Positions 58,899-64,000 of a stretch of DNA of 64,000 nucleotides are shown here, piece after piece. A program made the position numbers and the translations under genes. The stretch covers positions 1 to 64,000 of the forward strand of contig NZ_FMYY01000005.1 in NCBI RefSeq assembly GCF_900101595.1. Direction: 5' to 3'. Position 1 is the first letter of the stretch. Each line of letters opens with the position of its first letter. The notes under the pieces were generated by a model. It was not told the origin of the DNA. It saw only the letters and a list, made by a program, of their open reading frames with translations, and did no database searches. This DNA comes from Paenibacillus sp. cl123 (lineage in GTDB: Bacteria; Bacillota; Bacilli; Paenibacillales; NBRC-103111).

Positions 58899-59060
58899 AT
58901 GCTCCATTCCAAGATTAAAACGATCCGTCATCGTGTCGGCAAAAATCATTATTTGATCATCCAGATATTCCAGTCCGCTTCAGCGAAGGCGTTTTCGGGA
59001 AACGTGCTGGCCAGCAACGCGGTCAATGTAAAGATCTACAAGTCGGCTAAACGAAAATAG
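58899..59060 (+). CDS. Small basic protein A, unknown (53 aa)
   Basis: 53 residues, strongly basic (about 12 Lys/Arg). AAGGAGGGGGAG precedes the ATG at 58899; the longer frame from 58788 begins inside a terminator. The middle, KAFSGNVLASNAVNVKIYKS, resembles the next small protein, GGNAFAINASDVGVVRT: G-N-x-x-A-x-N-A-x-x-V. The two are probably diverged paralogues. No family is recognised. A spore-associated role is only a guess from the neighbouring cupin with its coat-like tail. Confidence 0.6.
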   Translation: MLHSKIKTIRHRVGKNHYLIIQIFQSASAKAFSGNVLASNAVNVKIYKSAKRK

Positions 59061-59079
59061 GACAGGAGTGAACGAAAGC

Positions 59080-59238
59080 ATGAAGAAGAAACGGAAATCG
59101 TTTACGAACAAGGAAGCCCGCAATGCGGTGAAGGTCGGTCAGCGCGCCAGAGCCAGCACCGGGCAGGGAGGCAATGCATTCGCTATCAATGCCTCGGACG
59201 TAGGCGTCGTCCGCACGGATGTCGCGCCCGGCAGGTAG
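59080..59238 (+). CDS. Small basic protein B, unknown (52 aa)
   Basis: A very short gene: ATG at 59080, TAG at 59236-59238. AGGAG (59064-59068) lies 11 nt before it, only 19 bp after protein A. The start MKKKRKSFTNKEARNAVKVG is basic; the centre is rich in Gly, Ala, Ser and Asn. It shares the GN-x-x-A-x-NA pattern with protein A. It is convergent with the cupin gene 60 bp away. Function unknown. Confidence 0.6.
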   Translation: MKKKRKSFTNKEARNAVKVGQRARASTGQGGNAFAINASDVGVVRTDVAPGR

Positions 59239-59298
59239 CTCGGATCAAGCGGTTGGAGCGGATGAGCCCTAAACTCGGGTCAAGCGGGCTGGATCTGA

Positions 59299-60051
59299 TC
59301 AGCCATACGGGTGATAGGGGTTGAGGTAGCCGTTTCCGATGACCGGGTTTGCGTGTGGCATCGGCTCTTGCGGAGCGAAATGGACATAACTGGGAGGTAT
59401 CTGAGCGTATCCTCCCGGCCCCGGTGCGCGCATGGCGTTCGGATGTTGAGGATAAGGCTGATGATGCCCCTGCTGCTGCTGGGCATGTTGGGCATGCTGG
59501 GCATGCTGGTCTTGCTGGCCGCAATGAGCGGGAGGGCCGATGACTGTCGTGTCGCTGATGGGAGCGAGCGCCTCTCTGAGCTTCGCTTCATCCAGACAAT
59601 AGGTATGCGACAGCAGGCCTGCCGGAGCGAGCCGAAGAAAGTCGGATACCGCGATAAACTCGGGAACCGGGGCATCGAATACGGCCAGCAGGTGCGTGTG
59701 ATTTTCTGTAGCCACCTCCCAATGGAACCAGCCCTGCGGCACATTGGCGACCTGGCCGGGCTTGATGGTGAAGCTGAGCAGTTCTTTCGTAAACGGGTTG
59801 ATCAAAGAAACTACCGCCGCCCCGGATATACAGTATACAAGCTCTGAAGCGTTCTGATGGACATGCGGCTCCACCACATTGCCCAAGCTTAGACGTATAT
59901 CCAGCAAAGATACGTTGCCAAGGGTATTAAGCTGGCTGATTCCGAGCGCGTTGATGTAATTATGACTGTTTTTCGTGAAAAACCGGTTATTGTTCATATC
60001 AAAGGTGAATTGGGTATGAGGCGAAGTAAAATCCATGTAAGATACGGCCAT
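59299..60051 (-). CDS. Cupin protein with His/Gln-rich C-terminal tail
   Basis: 250 residues. The germin-like cupin carries metal ligands in EPHVHQNASELVYCISG (about 62-78) and VPQGWFHWEV (about 108-117). From about 178 the tail is QQDQHAQHAQHAQQQQGHH followed by a Pro/Tyr/Gly-rich end (GYLNPYHPYG), which looks like a coat or matrix protein. The cupin part could be a half of the oxalate-decarboxylase type or a storage/structural relative. GGGAGGAAT precedes the ATG. The tail could bind metal ions; this is inference. Confidence 0.75.
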   Translation of the reverse strand: MAVSYMDFTSPHTQFTFDMNNNRFFTKNSHNYINALGISQLNTLGNVSLLDIRLSLGNVVEPHVHQNASELVYCISGAAVVSLINPFTKELLSFTIKPGQVANVPQGWFHWEVATENHTHLLAVFDAPVPEFIAVSDFLRLAPAGLLSHTYCLDEAKLREALAPISDTTVIGPPAHCGQQDQHAQHAQHAQQQQGHHQPYPQHPNAMRAPGPGGYAQIPPSYVHFAPQEPMPHANPVIGNGYLNPYHPYG

Positions 60052-60279
60052 CTGATCATTCCTCCCGTTTAATCGTAGTATTTATGCATGAAAACCTCAG
60101 GTTGGGTGCCCGGATATATCTAACTCGGCAGTGTGCCGATGGCGGGATTCCCTATGTTCTTCCGTAGGCATTGTCAGCGATGCAGGAAATAATCTACTGT
60201 ATTCCGGAGCAAGCGGGATTATGTTTTCGTGCGGAAGGCGGAGTGGAGAGATGGACAGTTGGACGGCTGGAGAGTGTTG

Positions 60280-60462
60280 GAGTGCTGGAGAACAGGGGGC
60301 TGGAAAGTTGGAGACTGTTGTGGAGTGCTGGAGAACAGGGGGAGCTGGAAGGCTGGAAAGTTGGAGACTGTTGTGGAGTGCTGGAGAACAGGGGAGCTGG
60401 AAGGCTGGAAAGTTGGAGACTGTTGGAGTGCCGGAGAACAGGGGAGCCGGAAAGCCATTGTG
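60280..60462. repeat. Minisatellite, about 50-bp units
   Basis: Units begin at 60280, 60323, 60376 and 60426 with GAGTG[CT][CT]GGAGAACAGG; spacings are 43, 53 and 50 bp. The internal GGCTGGAAAGTTGGAGACTG is repeated. All frames are open by chance, because the DNA is almost free of stop codons. It lies upstream of the thiamine-type promoter. Confidence 0.85.
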
Positions 60463-60478
60463 GCAGAGCTCCATCAGC

Positions 60479-60507
60479 TTGACCAGCCCCCGAGCTTCCT
60501 ATATGCT
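60479..60507 (+). promoter_or_regulatory. Promoter before the TPP riboswitch
   Basis: A -35 TTGACC (60479-60484) and a -10 TATGCT (60502-60507) are 17 bp apart. It lies between the minisatellite and the riboswitch. Confidence 0.55.
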
Positions 60508-60532
60508 AGAGGAAGAATCGAATACGACCATG

Positions 60533-60616
60533 GGAGTCCGGGGGGAACCGGGCTGAGAGTACGGCTGAGCCGCCGTTAACCATTTGAACCTGTTGGGTCA
60601 TGCCAGCGTAGGGAGA
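60533..60616 (+). promoter_or_regulatory. TPP riboswitch (THI element)
   Basis: The conserved GGGCTGAGAG (60550-60559), TTGAACCTG (60583-60591) and ATGCCAGCGTAGGGA (60600-60614) of the TPP aptamer are all present, in order and well spaced. It is followed by a terminator hairpin, so TPP should stop transcription of the importer. Confidence 0.93.
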
Positions 60617-60624
60617 GGTGGATC

Positions 60625-60660
60625 AACACACTTTGCTTAAGTCGCGGGGTGTGTTTTTTT
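60625..60660 (+). terminator. Expression-platform terminator of the TPP riboswitch
   Basis: ACACACTTTGC and GCGGGGTGTGT form an 11-bp stem with three G-T pairs, followed by TTTTTTT at about 60654-60660. Confidence 0.8.
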
Positions 60661-60699
60661 GGATGCAAGTTAGCAGGCAGGAACAAGGAGAGAGACAGA

Positions 60700-61470
60700 A
60701 TGTCCTATTTGGACTTTGAGCGCATCACCCATACATACAGCCGGGAAGGACAGCCGGTCCTGCGGGACTTGAGCCTGCGGGTGGCAAAAGGAGAGTTCGT
60801 CTCGCTGCTCGGAAGAAGCGGCTGCGGCAAGACGACGCTGCTGAAGATGGCTGCCGGTCTGCTGAAGCCTTCGGCAGGAAGCGTGCGGATCGGAGGCGAA
60901 GCCGTGACGAAGCCGCCCGAGCGGATGGGGATGGTATTTCAAGCCCCGACTCTGCTCGAATGGCTGACAGTGCTGGACAATGTGCTGCTGCCGGTCGCGC
61001 TGCGCGGCAAGCCGACCAAGGCCGACCGCGATGCGGCGGAATCCCAGTTGGCGCGACTGGGGCTCAACGGCTTCGGGCCTAAATTCCCGAGCCAGCTGTC
61101 GGGCGGCCAGCAGAGCCGCGTAGCGCTGGCGCGAGCGCTGATGCGTGAGCCGTCGCTGCTGCTGCTCGACGAGCCGTTCGCTGCGCTGGATGCGCTGACG
61201 CGGGAAGAACTGCAAGAGGAGCTGCTGCAGCTGTGCGCAGCCCGGACGATGACAGTGCTGTTCATCACGCATGATATTGCTGAGGCCGTGTACGTATCGG
61301 ACCGTGTCGTCATGCTGCAGGATGGGGGCGTCGCCGGGGATGCGCAGGTCCCGCTGCCGGCTCCGCGGCATTACAAGCTCCGCTATGAGGAGCCTTTCAA
61401 CAAGCTGTGCCTCGCCCTGCGGCAAATGATGGAAGGCGGTGAGCGCCATGAACATGAACGGCGAGCGTAA
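60700..61470 (+). CDS. ABC transporter ATPase of thiamine precursor importer (ThiZ-like)
   Basis: 256 residues. Walker A LLGRSGCGKTTLLKMA, signature LSGGQQSRVALARAL and Walker B LLLLDEPFAALD are intact, with the switch His in THDIAEAVY. It belongs to the nitrate/taurine/ThiZ subfamily. AAGGAGAGAGAC precedes the ATG at 60700. It is the first gene after the TPP riboswitch and overlaps the permease gene. Confidence 0.9.
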   Translation: MSYLDFERITHTYSREGQPVLRDLSLRVAKGEFVSLLGRSGCGKTTLLKMAAGLLKPSAGSVRIGGEAVTKPPERMGMVFQAPTLLEWLTVLDNVLLPVALRGKPTKADRDAAESQLARLGLNGFGPKFPSQLSGGQQSRVALARALMREPSLLLLDEPFAALDALTREELQEELLQLCAARTMTVLFITHDIAEAVYVSDRVVMLQDGGVAGDAQVPLPAPRHYKLRYEEPFNKLCLALRQMMEGGERHEHERRA

Positions 61471-62236
61471 TCGTACAAGCCGCGGCGGATGGCTGTCAGC
61501 TGCGCTGCTTGTCATACTGCTGCTGGTCTGGGAGCTGGGCGTTCGGCTCAGCGGCGTCTCCGCGCTTGTGCTGCCCGCTCCGACAGTTGTGGCAGCCGCC
61601 CTGTGGAAAGGACTGTCCAGCGGCTACTTTATCCCGCATATCGGACAGACGGTGCTGGAGATTGTGCTCGGGCTGCTGCTGGGAGGCGCGCTTGGCTTGC
61701 TGATCGGCATCGGGATGGGCGAGTGGAGCTGGCTGCGAAGGCTGCTTTCTCCTTATGTTATTGCCAGCCAGGCGGTGCCCAAGCTGGCCCTGGCGCCGTT
61801 GTTCATGATCTGGTTCGGCTTCGGCACGACGCCGAAGGTTGTCATTACGGCGCTGATCGCTTTTTTTCCGCTGCTGGAAAGCACGGTGACCGCGATTCAA
61901 TATGTCGATCCGCTCAAGCAGGAGCTGTTTCGCGTGCTGGGGGCTTCGCGCTGGCAGACGTTGTATCGGCTGAAGCTGCCGGCCGGGCTGCCGGGCATGC
62001 TGGCCGGCGTGCGGGTAGCGGTCGTGCTCGCGGTTGTGGGCGCGGTAGTCGGCGAGTTTATAGGGGGAAGCAAAGGGCTCGGGGCGCTGCTGATCGCGTC
62101 GCAAGGGATGATGGATACGCCGCTCATGTTTGCGGTGCTGCTGCTGCTGACGGTGCTCGGCATGGCGTTGTATCAGCTCGTGCTGGCCGTCGAACGGATC
62201 AAGCTTAGACCATATAAGAGGGAGAACGACCAATGA
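61448..62236 (+). CDS. ABC permease of thiamine precursor importer (ThiX-like)
   Basis: 262 residues, six membrane helices. The C-terminal region RVLGASRWQTLYRLKLPAGL is the EAA loop. The start GTG at 61439 or ATG at 61448 both overlap the ATPase gene; the ATG with GGTGAG upstream is chosen. The family is that of SsuC/TauC/ThiX permeases. The riboswitch tells that the cargo is thiamine or its pyrimidine precursor. It overlaps the binding protein gene by 4 bp. Confidence 0.88.
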   Translation: MNMNGERNRTSRGGWLSAALLVILLLVWELGVRLSGVSALVLPAPTVVAAALWKGLSSGYFIPHIGQTVLEIVLGLLLGGALGLLIGIGMGEWSWLRRLLSPYVIASQAVPKLALAPLFMIWFGFGTTPKVVITALIAFFPLLESTVTAIQYVDPLKQELFRVLGASRWQTLYRLKLPAGLPGMLAGVRVAVVLAVVGAVVGEFIGGSKGLGALLIASQGMMDTPLMFAVLLLLTVLGMALYQLVLAVERIKLRPYKRENDQ

Positions 62237-63288
62237 ATAAGCCATCATGGACCATACCGGCGGCCCTGCTGCTCGCGGGGAGTCTGCTGCTGTCTGCATG
62301 CGGGTCAGGCGCGGCAACGAAGGGAATGGAGAAAGAAGGACCGGGAGGAGCGGCTGCGCCAGCCGCGCAAACTCAGAAGCTCGTCATGGCGAGCTGGAGC
62401 AAGCCGATCGCCGAGCAGACGAATTTGTATCAGGCCGAGGCGCAAGGCTGGTTCAAGGAGAAGGGCATCGACTTTACCTTCGTGCCTGGCGCTGGCGGGG
62501 GCGATGCGATCAAAAACATTTTGACGAAACAGGCGGATATTGCCTTCACTGACCCGGGATCGCTGTATTTCGCGCTGGAGAAAGGCGAGAAGCTGCGCGT
62601 CATTTACAACATTTATCCGCAAAATGTATTCAACGTGGTATCGCTGAAGGAGAAGGGCATCCGTGAGCCAAAGGATCTGAAAGGGAAAAAAATCGGCGTA
62701 TACAGTCTGGCCAGCGGAACCCGGCATAATCTGCTTGTGCTGCTGCATCAGGCGGGATTGTCGGAGAAGGACGTCACGATTATCGAGACGGGGGTGTCGA
62801 ATTTCGCTCCGCTGATTCAAGGCCAGGTTGATGCGACCGCTGCGACGGATACGGGGCTGGCCGATGCGAAGCTGAAGGGGCTGGGCGAGGTGAACGAGCT
62901 GCGGGTGGCCGATTCGTTGAATGTGCCGAGCGATGTGTTTGTCGTAACGGAGGAGACGTTGACCCAGAAGAAGGAGCTGCTGAAAAGCTTCCTGGCTGTA
63001 TACAAGCGCAGCGCCCAGTGGATGATCGACAAGCCGGAGGAGGCGGCGGCCGTGGCTGTTGCCAAAGCGATCGACGGGCAGGACAAAGCTCGCAATAGGG
63101 AAGTGATCAAGCTGCGCAATGCCTCGGCGCTGACGCCGGGCGGACAGCCGCTCGGTACGCTGGATGCGGCTTTGCTGCAGCAGGGGGCCGACTTGTACAA
63201 GCGGCTGGGGCTGATCCAGAAGGACTTGAGTCTAAAGGATATCGTGACCAATGAGCTGTTGCCCATAGAGGAAGGCGCGAAGAAATAA
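62233..63288 (+). CDS. Substrate-binding lipoprotein of thiamine precursor importer (ThiY-like)
   Basis: 351 residues. Lipobox LLSAC with the lipid Cys near residue 22. The NMT1/THI5-like fold shows WSKPIAEQTNLYQAEAQGWF and VPGAGGGDAIKNILTKQADI, typical of HMP-type pyrimidine-binding proteins. It overlaps the permease gene at ATGA. Together with the riboswitch this points to uptake of formylaminopyrimidine or HMP. No terminator is seen after it; a 9-bp tandem repeat and a LuxE-like gene follow. Confidence 0.88.
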   Translation: MNKPSWTIPAALLLAGSLLLSACGSGAATKGMEKEGPGGAAAPAAQTQKLVMASWSKPIAEQTNLYQAEAQGWFKEKGIDFTFVPGAGGGDAIKNILTKQADIAFTDPGSLYFALEKGEKLRVIYNIYPQNVFNVVSLKEKGIREPKDLKGKKIGVYSLASGTRHNLLVLLHQAGLSEKDVTIIETGVSNFAPLIQGQVDATAATDTGLADAKLKGLGEVNELRVADSLNVPSDVFVVTEETLTQKKELLKSFLAVYKRSAQWMIDKPEEAAAVAVAKAIDGQDKARNREVIKLRNASALTPGGQPLGTLDAALLQQGADLYKRLGLIQKDLSLKDIVTNELLPIEEGAKK

Positions 63289-63361
63289 CCCGGGCTGCTG
63301 AAAAGTTCAGGAGGCAAGCAGGCGAGAGAGGAAGGCAAGGGAGTACTAACCTGCTCGCCGA

Positions 63362-63406
63362 CTAACCGACTTGACCGGCTTAACCGACTTAACCGACTTA
63401 ACCGAC
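63362..63406. repeat. Five tandem 9-bp repeats
   Basis: Units CTAACCGAC, TTGACCGGC and three TTAACCGAC are joined without gaps from 63362 to 63406. They lie 30 bp before the start of the LuxE-like gene and 70 bp after the ThiY-like gene. Confidence 0.85.
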
Positions 63407-63434
63407 CTAAAGAGAAAGGATGTGACAGCAGGCG

Positions 63435-64000
63435 ATGAGAACGGAATCCCGGGAACTCGTGGAGCATGTGCTTGCTTATATAGATCGTTATAAAGAAACG
63501 GATATGGCGGGCGGAGCTCCTGAAGCACTCGAAGCGGATGCCGGGTTTAACCGACTGGCGCTGGAGGTATTCGCCTATCAGTTCAAACATATTCCCGCTT
63601 ACCGCAAATATTGCCAGGCGAGGCGCAAGTCGCCGCTGACGGTGCGCAGCTGGACGGAGATTCCTCCGCTGCCGATTCAGGCGTTCAAGGAGCTGACCTT
63701 GTCCTGCGAGCCTGTGGAGGAAGCGCAGGCTGTGTTTATGACCAGCGGCACGACGCAGGCAGACAAGCGGGGCAAAAACTACCATCCGACGCTGGAAGTA
63801 TGGGATGCTTCGATGGCCCCTCCGTTCAAGCGCTATGTGCTGCCGGACCGTGAACGAATGACGATCTTCGTCCTGTCGCCGGCCGAGGACGTGAATCGGA
63901 ACAGCTCGTTGTCCCGGTATTTGTCCAGGTCGGTCGAACTGTTCGGAGAGCCGGACAGCCGGTTGTTCTTCTCGCCGGAGAGGGGCATAGACCTGCAGGA
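63435..64000 (+). CDS. LuxE-like acyl-protein synthetase, N-terminal part (partial)
   Basis: 188 complete codons are open to the window edge, with no stop. FNRLALEVFAYQFKHIPAYR, then WTEIPPLPIQAFKEL and the AMP-binding-like FMTSGTTQADKRGKNYHPT (about 106-124) match LuxE-type acyl-protein synthetases (PF04443). These activate a fatty acid as acyl-AMP and load it on a Cys; with LuxC they form a fatty-acid reductase. AAAGGATGTGA is upstream of the ATG at 63435. It follows a TPP-controlled transporter, which may be only proximity. The C-terminal half and any partner lie beyond the window. Confidence 0.75.
   Translation, partial: MRTESRELVEHVLAYIDRYKETDMAGGAPEALEADAGFNRLALEVFAYQFKHIPAYRKYCQARRKSPLTVRSWTEIPPLPIQAFKELTLSCEPVEEAQAVFMTSGTTQADKRGKNYHPTLEVWDASMAPPFKRYVLPDRERMTIFVLSPAEDVNRNSSLSRYLSRSVELFGEPDSRLFFSPERGIDLQ

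Noticed and set aside
60097..60580. Several open frames on both strands over the minisatellite
   Set aside because: They are open only because the repeat lacks stops; unit lengths of 43, 53 and 50 bp would shift the frame, and no frame has a good ribosome site.

Overview
The window looks like a chromosomal segment of a GC-rich, endospore-forming Bacillota of the Paenibacillus type. The evidence is a gene order matching the Bacillus subtilis hisS-aspS-yrvM-rarA ... cymR-yrvO ... yrrD-yrrI-alaS-yrzL-yrrK-yrzB-mltG-yrrN-yrrO-pbpI block, T-box leaders before hisS and alaS, a KinB-like sporulation kinase, and a typical Paenibacillus accessory set (two-domain AraC regulators, LplABC-type sugar importers, GH4 glycosidase, Rpn nuclease).

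Layout. 1-350: the 5' end of an ISNCY-like insertion sequence, sitting just upstream of the hisS promoter. 373-6155: T-box-controlled hisS-aspS, then tcdA and a divergent rarA. 6182-15695: accessory genes: a PCYCGC lipoprotein, an AraC regulator facing a Gfo/Idh/MocA oxidoreductase, a CBS/CNNM membrane protein, the yhbDEF-MFS cluster and a KtrB-like K+ channel subunit. 15856-29135: the conserved housekeeping block resumes with rearrangement: mnmA is now divergent from cymR-yrvO, then yrrD, a zinc-ribbon protein, a YrrI-type AI-2E permease, T-box-alaS, ireB, ruvX, two DUF1292 genes, mltG and two U32 tRNA-hydroxylation genes. 29579-34396: two adjacent chemoreceptor genes whose signalling halves are almost identical DNA. 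34633-42786: class B PBP, KinB-like kinase, Tat-exported phosphoesterase, DUF2157-GDYXXLXY pair, lipL and an esterase. 43031-47977: the pyruvate dehydrogenase operon pdhABCD. 48147-49775: an Rpn nuclease and a small membrane protein. 49929-58681: a carbohydrate module (GH4 glycosidase, two AraC-type regulators, two permeases, lipoprotein binding protein). 58899-60051: two tiny basic proteins and a cupin with a His/Gln-rich tail. 60280-63288: a minisatellite followed by a TPP riboswitch and a ThiXYZ-like importer. 63435-64000: the start of a LuxE-like acyl-protein synthetase.

How it works together. Translation and tRNA modification genes (hisS, aspS, alaS, tcdA, mnmA, yrvO, U32 pair) dominate the conserved block; CymR and YrvO couple it to cysteine/sulfur metabolism. 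LipL next to pdhABCD can supply the lipoyl precursor of the E2 subunit. In the carbohydrate module, imported oligosaccharide would be cut by the NAD/Mn-dependent GH4 enzyme, with an ATPase supplied from elsewhere. The TPP riboswitch indicates that the last importer carries a thiamine precursor.

Most interesting signals: an in-frame internal start with a full Shine-Dalgarno sequence inside the Rpn nuclease gene (possible gene-within-gene inhibitor), the apparent gene conversion between the two chemoreceptors, the paired tiny proteins beside the His-rich cupin, the LuxE-like gene behind a TPP-controlled transporter, and two adjacent perfect palindromes before the sugar importer. Functions are assigned by reading motifs and from family knowledge; no database search was possible.
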